Positions 1 through 7,637 of a DNA stretch of 16,092 nucleotides are shown one piece after another (the stretch's first letter is position 1; the number at the start of each line of letters is the position of its first letter). The notes under the pieces are model-generated. The model saw nothing but the letters and a program-made list of their open reading frames with translations, was not told the DNA's origin and made no database searches. The position numbers were made by a program, and so were the translations under genes. Location of the stretch: NCBI GenBank assembly GCA_027083485.1, contig JALWOO010000635.1, positions 1 through 16,092 on the forward strand, given 5' to 3'. Source of the DNA: Amylibacter sp. (GTDB lineage: Bacteria; Pseudomonadota; Alphaproteobacteria; Rhodobacterales; Rhodobacteraceae).

Positions 1-615
1 ACTGCGGTGATCGGCACAGTGGTGGTGTTTCTGGGTGGCTATATGGTGGAGAAAACCAAAGGTTTCGCCAAGGGCCGCGCCCTGTTTCAGGCGCTGGCCA
101 TGTTGCCCATGGCGATTCCGGGCATGGTGCTGGGCCTGTCCTATATTTTCTTTTTCAACAATCCGGACAACCCGCTGAATTTCATCTATGGCACCATGAT
201 TATTCTGGTGGTTTCCACGGTGACCCACTTTTACACCGTGTCGCATCTGACAGCGATTACCGCGCTCAAACAGATGGATACAGAATTTGAAAGCGTGTCC
301 CAATCCCTGAAACAGCCGTTTTACAAACTGTTCTGGCGCGTCACCGTGCCAGTGTCCATGCCGGCGATCCTGAACATTTCGATCTATCTGTTCGTCAACG
401 CCATGACCACGGTGTCGGCGGTTGTGTTTCTGTATTCCACCAATACGGCGCTGGCCTCAGTGGCGGTGCTGAACATGGATGACGCAGGCGATATCGCACC
501 GGCAGCGGCCATGGGGATGATGATTTTCTATACCAACGCAGGCGCGCGGATCTTGCACGCGCTGGCCTCGCGCCGGTTGTTGAAACGCTCCGAAGCATGG
601 CGCAAGGGCGGATAA
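1..615 (+). CDS. 2-aminoethylphosphonate-type ABC transporter permease (C-terminal part)
   Basis: This is the last 204 codons of an inner-membrane permease; the reading frame is open to the window edge, so the gene begins upstream. The GTG at position 7 is probably an internal valine. Several hydrophobic segments are visible, for example a run of Met, Leu, Ile and Pro residues around LPMAIPGMVLGLSYIFFF. The cytoplasmic EAA-type loop reads ESVSQSLKQPFYKLFWRVTVP, where such permeases touch their ATPase. The ending (VVFLYS, LASVAVLNMDDAGDIAPAAAM) matches what I recall of the putative 2-aminoethylphosphonate permease family (PhnU2/PhnV-like), which usually carries two permease domains in a protein of over 500 residues. 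The substrate is therefore inferred from family resemblance. The decarboxylase gene follows on the same strand after 37 bp. Confidence 0.85.
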   Translation, partial: TAVIGTVVVFLGGYMVEKTKGFAKGRALFQALAMLPMAIPGMVLGLSYIFFFNNPDNPLNFIYGTMIILVVSTVTHFYTVSHLTAITALKQMDTEFESVSQSLKQPFYKLFWRVTVPVSMPAILNISIYLFVNAMTTVSAVVFLYSTNTALASVAVLNMDDAGDIAPAAAMGMMIFYTNAGARILHALASRRLLKRSEAWRKGG

Positions 616-624
616 TCCTTGCGC

Positions 625-642
625 TAAGCGCTTAACATGTTA
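625..642. promoter_or_regulatory. Two overlapping perfect 10-bp palindromes (LacI-like operator candidate)
   Basis: TAAGCGCTTA (625-634) is a perfect palindrome with a central GCGC, a form common in LacI-family operators. It overlaps a second perfect palindrome, TAACATGTTA (633-642). Both lie in the 37-bp gap between the permease stop and the decarboxylase start, ending 10 bp before the ATG. They could control the decarboxylase separately from the transporter. No clear -10/-35 pair is visible in so short a gap, and no regulator gene is in the window. Confidence 0.4.
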
Positions 643-652
643 TCCATGTCGC

Positions 653-2056
653 ATGAAATATGCTGACTATGAAAAATGGACAGCGCGGGCCACGCGCTGG
701 ATCAAAACCTATTTTGCCACCCTGCCCGACCAGCCGGTGCGCGCCCAGACCGCGCCCGGCGACATCGCCGCGCGCCTGCCGGTTTCCCCGCCCGAACAGG
801 CCGAACCGATGGAGCGGATTTTCGATGATTTCGAGCGCATCGTGCCCGATGGCCTGACCCATTGGCAGCACCCGCGTTTCTTTGCCTATTTTCCGGCCAA
901 TGCGGCACCGGCCTCGATGATTGCCGAACAGCTCACCAACGCCATTGCCGCACAGGCGATGCTTTGGCAGACCTCCCCTGCCGCCACTGAAATCGAACTG
1001 GTGATGGTGGATTGGCTGCGTCAGGCGCTTGGCCTGCCCGAGGGGTTCAAAGGGGTGATACAGGATAGCGCCTCTTCTGCCACGCTGGCCGCTGTGCTGA
1101 CCATGCGCGAACGCGCGCTTGGGTTCAGCGGCAATAAAACCGGCCTGTCAGGGCGCGAACGGCTGCGGATTTATGCCTCTGCACAGGTGCATTCCTCCAT
1201 AGACAAGGCCTGCTGGGTTGCCGGTATCGGTCAGGAAAATCTGGTTAAAATCGACACGGATGCGAATTTCTCCATGCGGCCGGACGCCTTGCAAGCGGCC
1301 ATAGACGCGGACCGTACCGCCGGTTACACGCCGGCGGGGCTGGTGCTGTGTACCGGTGGCACCGCCATTGGCGCAAGCGATGTGCTGGACCCGCTGCTGG
1401 ACATTGCCAAAGCGGAAAACCTCTATACCCATCTGGATGCGGCATGGGCCGGCTCTGCGATGATCTGCCCTGAATTGCGCCCGATCTGGCAAGGTGCGGA
1501 ACGCTGTGACAGCATCGTTTTCAACCCCCATAAATGGCTGGGCGCACAGTTTGATTGTTCGATCCAGTTTTTGCGAGATCCATCCGATCAGCTGCGCACC
1601 ATGGCGCTGCGGCCCAGCTACCTGCAAACGCAGGGGCAGGATCAGGTGGTGAACCTGAACGAATGGACCGTGCCGCTTGGCCGCAGGTTCCGCGCCCTGA
1701 AGCTGTGGTTTTTACTGCGGGCCTATGGGCTGGACGGGCTGCGCACCCGCATTCGCAACCATATCAAATGGGCCGGTGAACTGGCCGGGCGCCTGTCTAC
1801 CCATCCGGATTTCACCCTTGTCACCGATCTGCGGTTTTCGCTGTTTACCTTTCAGCACACGCCAGCGGGCGCGGATGCGGATCAGGCAACAGAGCAGCTC
1901 TTGCAAAGAGTCAATGACGACGGGCGCATTTACCTGACCCAGACCGCCCATGCAGGCAAGTTCGTGATCCGCTTTCAGGTCGGCCAATTCGATTGCACCC
2001 GCGACGATGTGATGCTGGCCTATGACGTGCTGACAGAGCTAGCGGCTGGCGCGTAA
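653..2056 (+). CDS. PLP-dependent group II decarboxylase (aromatic-L-amino-acid decarboxylase-like)
   Basis: The 467-residue protein is a cytoplasmic pyridoxal-phosphate enzyme that removes the alpha-carboxyl group of an amino acid to give an amine. Family marks are complete: HPRFFAYFPAN at residues 73-83, the cofactor-stacking histidine at about 180 (AQVHSSIDKA), the aspartate that holds the pyridine nitrogen at 262 (HLDAAWAG), and the Schiff-base lysine 294 in NPHKWLGAQF. The length fits aromatic or tryptophan-type decarboxylases. The true substrate cannot be read from the sequence. The neighbouring phosphonate-type transporter raises the possibility of phosphonoalanine, but this is inference. 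The ATG at 653 keeps the normal N-terminus, yet no purine-rich Shine-Dalgarno sequence precedes it, so translation may be weak or leaderless. Its last 18 bp overlap the convergent gene's 3' end. Confidence 0.88.
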   Translation: MKYADYEKWTARATRWIKTYFATLPDQPVRAQTAPGDIAARLPVSPPEQAEPMERIFDDFERIVPDGLTHWQHPRFFAYFPANAAPASMIAEQLTNAIAAQAMLWQTSPAATEIELVMVDWLRQALGLPEGFKGVIQDSASSATLAAVLTMRERALGFSGNKTGLSGRERLRIYASAQVHSSIDKACWVAGIGQENLVKIDTDANFSMRPDALQAAIDADRTAGYTPAGLVLCTGGTAIGASDVLDPLLDIAKAENLYTHLDAAWAGSAMICPELRPIWQGAERCDSIVFNPHKWLGAQFDCSIQFLRDPSDQLRTMALRPSYLQTQGQDQVVNLNEWTVPLGRRFRALKLWFLLRAYGLDGLRTRIRNHIKWAGELAGRLSTHPDFTLVTDLRFSLFTFQHTPAGADADQATEQLLQRVNDDGRIYLTQTAHAGKFVIRFQVGQFDCTRDDVMLAYDVLTELAAGA

Positions 2057-3718
2057 CACCGCCGACACCGGCGCAAGCGCAAGGCCACGGGCCTTGTTGC
2101 TCAGCGCCCAGCTTACCAGCGCGGCCACGGTTTGCGCGTCATTACCGGCCATCACGATGATCCGCCCGTCCCGCCGCGCCAACTGGCCCGCACGGTCCAG
2201 AAACCGTTTAATCACCGCAGCGCCTTGCGTTGTGCGATCCAGCACCTTGTACACCTGAGCCGCATAAACACCGGCCTGCGCCGCCTGACGGGGCACCGGA
2301 TTGAGGCCCCGTTCATAGGTAACCAACCCGTGCCCTGTGGTTTTGAACCGGTTCACCACCTCTTTGACCAGCCGGCGGTCACGTTGCAAATCGCCTTCAA
2401 CCCGATCCACAAGACCAACCGCCTGTGGCAACTGGCGGAAGATTTCGTCCAGAACCTCGTCCACTTGCTGTTGATCCAGCCCGCCCGAAAGGCTCATGCT
2501 CACCTTGCGCGGCGACAGGGCCAGAACCTCGATCCCCGCATCCCGGTATTCCTGCGCCACCTGCCTTGCGTTTTCCTTATCGGCAGGCAAGGCAACAGTC
2601 ACCGGAAACGGCATTTTCAGCAGGGCTTCGCGCGATACACCGCCCGGACCGGTATCCATAATCACGATGGAAAACAAAGGCTTCCCGCTTGCGGCAAAAT
2701 CCACGGCGTTTTTGTCCAGCGCCCCGGGCTTTTGCACCTCTGCTTGCGTATCCTGCGGCTTTTCGGTCCTGGCCTTGAGCGCCGCAATGCCGCTGGCCGT
2801 TTTTTTCGCAGAAAATCCCGCCGACCCGTTCAGGGCCAGCCGCGATTTGGTGGTTTTGAATGTGCCCTGGGTCTGCGCCAACCGCCTTTGTGGCGGAGCT
2901 GCGGGGGCCGTCGGGGGTACATCGCTTTGCGGGGCCAAAGGTTTGCTTACAATCTGTGTTGAGGGCGCGTTCTCCATGGCTTGCGGCGCGTCAATGGCGG
3001 ATGCCTGCCCCATGATCGGAGCTTTGGGGGCCACATCACCCAAGGCCACATCCACATTGGGTTCCGCCAGATCAACGGGCAATGCCGGTGTGGTCGTCAC
3101 CCGGGGCGAGCCTTCCCCCTGCAAGCCAAGCGGTTTTTGCAAAGGGTTTTGCAAGACCACCGGATTTTGCCCCCCTTGCGGCGAGGACAGGCCGGTTTCC
3201 TGTCCGCTTGTCTTGGGCGGGGCCAATCCCGCGATATTTTCACCATCCAGTTGCAGGTTGCCAATGCGGGGCAAGGATTGCACGCCCTGATCCGATGCTT
3301 GCGGAGCGGCCAGCCCGGCCATTTTTTGCGGCACCGTATCGGCATTTTCCGCCTGACCCTGCCCTTGCAGGCCTGGCCCGTCCTGTGCAGTCATCGCCGG
3401 TTGGTCCAGCCCGCTTGCCGTGCCGGTCTGAACCGGTGCAACCGGCGTGTGGTTGCCTTTGGGGGCGGTCTCATCAGCCGCCACAGCCGGTTTGCTCACC
3501 ACATCCGTTAACGCAGAAGAGTCCTCTCCGGCCGGAACCACAGGCAGGGATTGTTCCTGTCCATCAACCGGTTTTGCCCTGGCCGGTTGCGGGGCGGGCG
3601 CAATCCGGGTTTTGTCTTCGTTTGGAATCAGCGGATTCATCACCGCCAACATCACACCGCCGCCCAAACCGATGGCCAGCGCCGCCCCCATCCCCGCCAA
3701 TTTCGCGTATATCGCCAT
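2039..3718 (-). CDS. Divergent polysaccharide deacetylase family protein (YibQ-type), probably inactive
   Basis: The protein has 559 residues. A single hydrophobic anchor or uncleaved signal lies at about residues 5-28, followed by a long low-complexity linker (about 35-345) rich in Pro, Gln, Ala and Gly that probably crosses the periplasm. The C-terminal 213 residues (347-559) form the divergent polysaccharide deacetylase fold (PF04748-like), recognisable from the SIVIMD start, PFPVTVALP and the ending RGLALAPVSAVL. In the canonical family the strand near residues 436-444 carries an NNHMGS-like metal-binding motif; here it reads LVDRVEGDL, without the histidine. Asp355 is kept. I infer loss of deacetylase chemistry, possibly leaving a binding or envelope role, as in other Rhodobacterales homologues as I recall them. 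A GAGG Shine-Dalgarno sequence sits 7 bases before the ATG. It diverges from trpG. Confidence 0.82.
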   Translation of the reverse strand: MAIYAKLAGMGAALAIGLGGGVMLAVMNPLIPNEDKTRIAPAPQPARAKPVDGQEQSLPVVPAGEDSSALTDVVSKPAVAADETAPKGNHTPVAPVQTGTASGLDQPAMTAQDGPGLQGQGQAENADTVPQKMAGLAAPQASDQGVQSLPRIGNLQLDGENIAGLAPPKTSGQETGLSSPQGGQNPVVLQNPLQKPLGLQGEGSPRVTTTPALPVDLAEPNVDVALGDVAPKAPIMGQASAIDAPQAMENAPSTQIVSKPLAPQSDVPPTAPAAPPQRRLAQTQGTFKTTKSRLALNGSAGFSAKKTASGIAALKARTEKPQDTQAEVQKPGALDKNAVDFAASGKPLFSIVIMDTGPGGVSREALLKMPFPVTVALPADKENARQVAQEYRDAGIEVLALSPRKVSMSLSGGLDQQQVDEVLDEIFRQLPQAVGLVDRVEGDLQRDRRLVKEVVNRFKTTGHGLVTYERGLNPVPRQAAQAGVYAAQVYKVLDRTTQGAAVIKRFLDRAGQLARRDGRIIVMAGNDAQTVAALVSWALSNKARGLALAPVSAVLRASR

Positions 3719-3735
3719 TTTATCGCCTCATGTGC

Positions 3736-3745
3736 GGTTATAACC
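3736..3745. promoter_or_regulatory. Perfect palindrome GGTTATAACC in the divergent spacer
   Basis: This 10-bp palindrome sits 17 bp before the start of the minus-strand YibQ-type gene, and GCG/CGC flanks extend it imperfectly. It could be an operator or overlap a -10 box (TTATAA) for the minus-strand gene. No convincing -35 is seen at the usual distance, so the call is tentative. Confidence 0.25.
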
Positions 3746-3797
3746 CGCCTGTTTCCGGTCGATCTGCTCTTGACCATTTCCCGGCACTCTGGCCATG

Positions 3798-3828
3798 TAT
3801 AACGCGAAAAGCCACGGGGATCATCCCC
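3798..3828 (+). promoter_or_regulatory. Candidate trpG promoter -10 (TATAAC) and downstream palindrome GGGGATCATCCCC
   Basis: TATAAC at 3798-3803 is the best -10-like hexamer ahead of trpG. The nearest -35-like hexamer, TTGACC at 3770-3775, is 22 bp away, which is too far for a standard sigma-70 promoter. The 13-bp palindrome GGGGATCATCCCC (3816-3828) falls where the first transcribed bases would be, 28 bp before the trpG ATG, and is followed by six A residues. It could act as an operator or as a small leader hairpin. No run of Trp codons or leader peptide is visible. Confidence 0.3.
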
Positions 3829-3856
3829 AAAAAATCCACAAGGCGGGACAGGCAAC

Positions 3857-4438
3857 ATGCTGCTGTTAATCGACAATTATGACAGTTTCACCTATAATCT
3901 GGTGCATTATATCGGGGAATTGGGCGAAAAGGTCGTTGTCAAACGCAACGACGAAATCAACGTGCAAGAGGCCATGGCTATGGGCGCGGATGCTGTTTTG
4001 CTCTCCCCCGGCCCCTGTGATCCGGATCAGGCGGGAATTTGCCTACCCCTGACGCTGGCGGCAGCAGAGGCCAGACTCCCCCTGCTCGGGGTCTGCCTTG
4101 GCCATCAAACCATCGGTCAGGCCTTTGGCGGCAAGGTCGTACGCCACAGTGAAATCGTACATGGCAAAATGGGCGAAATCCACCACGCGGGCAAATCCCT
4201 GTTCGCCGGTCTGCCCTCGCCGTTTCAGGGCACGCGCTATCACTCGCTGGTGGTGGAACGCGACAGCCTGCCGGACTGTCTCGAAATCACCAGCTGGCTG
4301 CCCGACGGCACCATCATGGGGCTGCAACACCGTGACTTGCCCATTCATGGCGTGCAATTCCACCCCGAAAGCATTGCCTCCGAACATGGCCACAAGATGC
4401 TGAAAAATTTCCTCAATACCGCATTGGAGCCCGCATGA
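3857..4438 (+). CDS. trpG: Anthranilate synthase component II (glutamine amidotransferase)
   Basis: The 193-residue cytoplasmic subunit releases ammonia from glutamine and passes it to TrpE, which makes anthranilate from chorismate. It opens with [14 protein letters not shown], the family hallmark. The class I amidotransferase triad is intact: Cys80 in GVCLGHQ, His169 and Glu171 in VQFHPES. The oxyanion segment LSPGPCDP is at 49-56. Length is normal for a stand-alone TrpG. The partner TrpE is not in the window. The protein could also serve p-aminobenzoate synthesis as PabA, which cannot be excluded from sequence; linkage to trpD and trpC favours tryptophan. Its stop overlaps the trpD start in ATGA, so the two are translationally coupled. 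A short ACAGG motif precedes the ATG at close spacing. Confidence 0.96.
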   Translation: MLLLIDNYDSFTYNLVHYIGELGEKVVVKRNDEINVQEAMAMGADAVLLSPGPCDPDQAGICLPLTLAAAEARLPLLGVCLGHQTIGQAFGGKVVRHSEIVHGKMGEIHHAGKSLFAGLPSPFQGTRYHSLVVERDSLPDCLEITSWLPDGTIMGLQHRDLPIHGVQFHPESIASEHGHKMLKNFLNTALEPA

Positions 4439-5451
4439 GCGACCAACTCAAACCGCTGATCGCCAAAGCCTGTGAAGGCCCGTTAACCCGCGCCGAGGCC
4501 GAACAGGCCTTTAACATCATCATGGAAGGCGAAGCCACACCGGCCCAGACCGGCGGCCTGTTGATGGCCCTGCGCACGCGCGGGGAAACCGTGGATGAAT
4601 ACGCCGCCGCCGCCGCCGTGATGCGCGCCAAATGCAATGCGGTGCGCGCCCCCGAAGGGGCCATGGATATCGTCGGCACCGGCGGAGACGGCAAATCAAC
4701 CCTGAATATTTCCACCGCCACTGCGCTTGTCACCGCTGGCGCAGGGGTGGTCGTCGCCAAACACGGCAACCGCAATCTGTCGTCCAAATCCGGCACGGCG
4801 GATGCGCTCGGGGAGCTGGGCATCAACGTCATGGTCGGCCCTTCTGTGGTGGAACATGCGATCAACACCGCCGGCATCGGGTTTATGATGGCTCCGATGC
4901 ACCATCCGGCCACCAAACACGTGATGCCTGCGCGCCAGGAACTGGGCACGCGCACGATTTTCAACATCCTTGGCCCGCTGACCAACCCTGCCGGCGTCAA
5001 ACGCCAGCTGACCGGTGCCTTTTCGCGCGAAATGATCCGCCCCATGGCCGAGGTATTGCTGGAGCTGGGATCCGAAAAAGCATGGCTGGTGCATGGCTCT
5101 GACGGCACTGACGAAATTTCCATCGCCGGCGTCAGCTGGATCGCCAAGCTGGAAAACGGCGCGGTCAGCGACGGCGAAATCCACCCGGAGGACGCGGGCC
5201 TGCCCGTGCATCCGTTTGAAGCCATCATCGGGGGCAGCCCGCAACAAAACGCCGCTGCATTGCGCGCGTTACTTGACGGAGAACAAGGCGCCTATCGCGA
5301 TGCGGTGCTACTGAACACAGCAGCGGCCCTGGTGGTTGCCGACAAAGTCACCGACCTGAAATCCGGCGCGAAAATGGCCGCCGACAGCATCGATTCCGGT
5401 GCCGCCAAACGCAAATGCGCCGCCTTGGCCAAAGCAACAAACGAGGGTTAA
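4435..5451 (+). CDS. trpD: Anthranilate phosphoribosyltransferase
   Basis: The 338-residue cytoplasmic enzyme joins anthranilate to phosphoribosyl pyrophosphate, the second step of tryptophan synthesis. It begins with the small helical glycosyltransferase N-domain (about 1-65). The PRPP-binding loop [13 protein letters not shown] is at 81-93 and [12 protein letters not shown] at 109-120. The anthranilate-side segments MAPMHHPA (152-159) and [14 protein letters not shown] (173-186) are intact. A five-fold GCC tract at 4603-4617 only encodes a stretch of alanines at the end of the N-domain. It starts in the ATGA overlap with trpG, and trpC starts on the base after its stop. Length and motifs are normal, and no fusion to TrpG is present, unlike in some enterobacteria. 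Confidence 0.97.
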   Translation: MSDQLKPLIAKACEGPLTRAEAEQAFNIIMEGEATPAQTGGLLMALRTRGETVDEYAAAAAVMRAKCNAVRAPEGAMDIVGTGGDGKSTLNISTATALVTAGAGVVVAKHGNRNLSSKSGTADALGELGINVMVGPSVVEHAINTAGIGFMMAPMHHPATKHVMPARQELGTRTIFNILGPLTNPAGVKRQLTGAFSREMIRPMAEVLLELGSEKAWLVHGSDGTDEISIAGVSWIAKLENGAVSDGEIHPEDAGLPVHPFEAIIGGSPQQNAAALRALLDGEQGAYRDAVLLNTAAALVVADKVTDLKSGAKMAADSIDSGAAKRKCAALAKATNEG

Positions 5452-6264
5452 ATGGCCGATATTCTGGAAAAGATCAAAGCCTACAAGCTGGAAGAAATCG
5501 CCGCCGCCAAACAGGCAATGCCGCTTTCCGAACTGGAAGCACAGGCCCGCGATCAGGCCCCGCCGCGCGGTTTTGCCCGTGCCTTGCAACAGGCCAGCAG
5601 CGCCGGTGGCTATGGCCTGATTGCCGAAATCAAAAAGGCCAGCCCTTCCAAGGGCCTGATCCGCGCCGATTTCAACCCTGCCGAACTGGCCGCCGCCTAT
5701 GCCGCCGGCGGGGCCACTTGCCTGTCGGTTCTGACCGATACACCGTCCTTTCAGGGCGCGCCGGAATTTCTGGTGCAGGCCCGCGAAGCCTGCGCCCTGC
5801 CCGCGCTGCGCAAGGATTTCATGTATGACACCTATCAGGTTACCGAGGCCCGCGCCTGGGGGGCCGATTGCATCCTGATCATCATGGCCTCGGTCAGCGA
5901 TGAACAGGCCGCCGAACTGGAAGCCGCCGCCTTTGAAATGGGCATGGATGTGCTGCTGGAAACCCACAACCTGCCCGAACTGGAACGCGCATCGCGCCTG
6001 CGCTCGCCGCTGATGGGTATCAACAACCGCAATCTGAAAACCTTCGAGGTGACGCTCGACACCACCAAACAGCTGGCCCGCGATGTGCCCGAGGACCGGA
6101 TGATCGTTGCAGAAAGCGGAATTTTCACCCGCGATGATCTGGCCGATCTGGCCCATTACGGGGCACGCAACTTCCTGATTGGCGAATCCCTGATGCGGCA
6201 GGAAAATGTTGAACTCGCGACCCGCGAAATCCTGTCATCCCCTTGGGCACCGGAGGCCATGTAA
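5452..6264 (+). CDS. trpC: Indole-3-glycerol phosphate synthase
   Basis: The 270-residue (beta/alpha)8-barrel enzyme closes the indole ring of carboxyphenylamino-deoxyribulose phosphate with loss of CO2. Active-site residues known from the family are all visible: Glu59 and Lys61 in [12 protein letters not shown], Lys121 in LRKDF, Glu170 in LLETHN, Asn192 in INNRNL and Ser222 in VAESGI. There is no fused TrpF domain. Phosphoribosylanthranilate isomerase must be encoded elsewhere. The start codon follows the trpD stop directly, with a GAGGG ribosome-binding site inside the end of trpD. Its TAA shares one base with the moaC start (TAATG), so the tryptophan and molybdenum-cofactor genes are joined in one transcript. 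Confidence 0.97.
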   Translation: MADILEKIKAYKLEEIAAAKQAMPLSELEAQARDQAPPRGFARALQQASSAGGYGLIAEIKKASPSKGLIRADFNPAELAAAYAAGGATCLSVLTDTPSFQGAPEFLVQAREACALPALRKDFMYDTYQVTEARAWGADCILIIMASVSDEQAAELEAAAFEMGMDVLLETHNLPELERASRLRSPLMGINNRNLKTFEVTLDTTKQLARDVPEDRMIVAESGIFTRDDLADLAHYGARNFLIGESLMRQENVELATREILSSPWAPEAM

Positions 6265-6740
6265 TGTCTGAACTCTCTCATTTTGACGAAACCGGTGCCG
6301 CCCATATGGTCGATGTCTCCGACAAAGCCGTCACCCACCGCATCGCTACCGCCAAAGGCCGTATTTCAATGGCCTCCGAAACCCTCGCCATGGTCATGCA
6401 AGGCACCGCCAAAAAAGGCGACGTGCTGGGCGTGGCCCGTCTGGCCGGTATCATGGGGGCCAAAAAAACCCCCGACCTGATCCCGCTCTGCCACCCGCTG
6501 CCAATCACCAAAGTATCGCTAGATCTGGAACCCAACCCTGCCGAAAACTGCGTTGACATCACCGCCACCGTCAAAACCACCGGCCAGACCGGCATTGAAA
6601 TGGAAGCCCTGAGCGCCGTCAGCATCGCCGGATTGACCGTTTATGACATGGTAAAGGCCGTGGATAAATCCATGGTTATTGGCAACATACGCGTGGTATT
6701 AAAGGACGGCGGGAAAACCGGACTGTATGAGGCCGAATAG
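6264..6740 (+). CDS. moaC: Cyclic pyranopterin monophosphate synthase accessory protein MoaC
   Basis: The 158-residue protein converts the 8-dihydro intermediate made by MoaA into cyclic pyranopterin monophosphate, an early step to molybdenum cofactor. The catalytic residues fall at the same numbers as in the E. coli enzyme: Lys51, Asp128 and Lys131 (YDMVKAV). The conserved [12 protein letters not shown] is at 73-84 and [13 protein letters not shown] at 110-122. I chose the ATG at 6264 instead of the longer frame from 6243, because it gives the family N-terminus, it has a strong CGGAGG site 7 bases upstream, and the extra seven residues would overlap trpC. moaA and moaD/E are not in the window. 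The next gene begins on the base after its TAG stop. Confidence 0.96.
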   Translation: MSELSHFDETGAAHMVDVSDKAVTHRIATAKGRISMASETLAMVMQGTAKKGDVLGVARLAGIMGAKKTPDLIPLCHPLPITKVSLDLEPNPAENCVDITATVKTTGQTGIEMEALSAVSIAGLTVYDMVKAVDKSMVIGNIRVVLKDGGKTGLYEAE

Positions 6741-7637
6741 ATGAACGACGGGCGGTCCTTGCAACTGTATTTTGTCGATGGCAGGCCCGATGGTATGCTG
6801 ACAGCAGAGGTCTTTGGTTGGACGGGTCACGTTCTGAAGTTCCCGCGCTTGCAGATAAAAGAGGCCATAGGCCGACACGAGGTCGCCAATACCGGCATTT
6901 ACATTTTGCTAGGCTCGATTGATGGTCAGGAAGCCGCCTATATTGGCGAAAGTGAATCCGTCAAAACCCGTCTGCTAGATCACGAGAGCAAAAAAGACTG
7001 GTGGGAACAGGCAATTGTTATCACCTCGGCAAGCAACAGCCTGCATAAGGCGCATGTACAATTTCTTGAATCTCGACTTGTGGAAATTGCCGAAAGTGTC
7101 GGACATACGCCGCTTGAAAATCACACCAGACCCGCAAGGCCGTCAATTTCAGAAGCAGATATTTCCAATATGGAAGGATTCTTGGCTGTCCTGAACATGG
7201 TGCTGCCCGCTATTCGGGTTGATATGTTTATGCAAAAGAAACGCGGCAAGCCGGAACAGAAACCTATTAAGAACCCCACACTTCGTGCCGAATTCGAGTT
7301 GCATGCCAAAAAGGCCAGTTTTTCCGCCAAAGCGATTGTTGCCGGCGGAGAATTCATTGTGCTGGCTGGGTCTGGCTCCCAAAAAGAATGGATCGGTAAA
7401 CACATTACAAACTATCAGAAACTTCAAGCGGAACTCATTGCAAATGGTGTTATAACCCCAAAAGGAACGATCGGTGAGTTCAGCGAAAACTACGCTTTCT
7501 CCAGCCCCAGTGCCGCCGCCGCTGTCGTTTTGGGACGCTCAGCCAATGGACGGACCGAATGGAAAGTCAAAGGCACCGGGCAAACTTACAGTAATTGGGA
7601 AACAGAAACCTTAACCAAAGAAGAATCACCAAAATGA
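6741..7637 (+). CDS. GIY-YIG nuclease family protein with C-terminal DUF4357-like domain
   Basis: The 298-residue protein has a GIY-YIG fold at about residues 50-130: GIY at 52-54, YIG at 67-69, an arginine at 77 (VKTRLLDH) where the catalytic Arg is expected, and a glutamate at 110 (FLESRL) that fits the metal-binding position. The C-terminus (about 230-288, FSENYAFSSPSAAAAVVLG, TEWKV) looks like DUF4357, a domain of unknown function often joined to this nuclease type. DNA or RNA cleavage is possible, but the target is unknown. A GAGG site lies 8 bases before the ATG. The gene starts directly after the moaC stop and ends in an ATGA overlap with moeA. Two sampled 60-base lines give 45% and 48% GC, against 68% in a line of moeA, which hints at recent acquisition. 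Confidence 0.88.
   Translation: MNDGRSLQLYFVDGRPDGMLTAEVFGWTGHVLKFPRLQIKEAIGRHEVANTGIYILLGSIDGQEAAYIGESESVKTRLLDHESKKDWWEQAIVITSASNSLHKAHVQFLESRLVEIAESVGHTPLENHTRPARPSISEADISNMEGFLAVLNMVLPAIRVDMFMQKKRGKPEQKPIKNPTLRAEFELHAKKASFSAKAIVAGGEFIVLAGSGSQKEWIGKHITNYQKLQAELIANGVITPKGTIGEFSENYAFSSPSAAAAVVLGRSANGRTEWKVKGTGQTYSNWETETLTKEESPK

Noticed and set aside
2132-3511. Several 170-280 codon plus-strand frames opposite the YibQ-type gene
   Set aside because: They are antisense to a gene with a good ribosome-binding site and a recognisable domain; their translations are low-complexity Arg/Pro/Cys/His-rich without family resemblance.
3719-3856. Tryptophan attenuator or leader peptide before trpG
   Set aside because: I found no short frame with adjacent Trp codons and no competing terminator with a T-run; only small palindromes are present.
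4603-4617. Five tandem GCC units in trpD as a possible phase-variable microsatellite
   Set aside because: It encodes an alanine stretch in a conserved helical region; trinucleotide changes would not shift the frame.
5308-6156. 282-codon minus-strand frame opposite trpC
   Set aside because: It is Gly/Phe/Gln-rich antisense of a complete trpC, with no motif.
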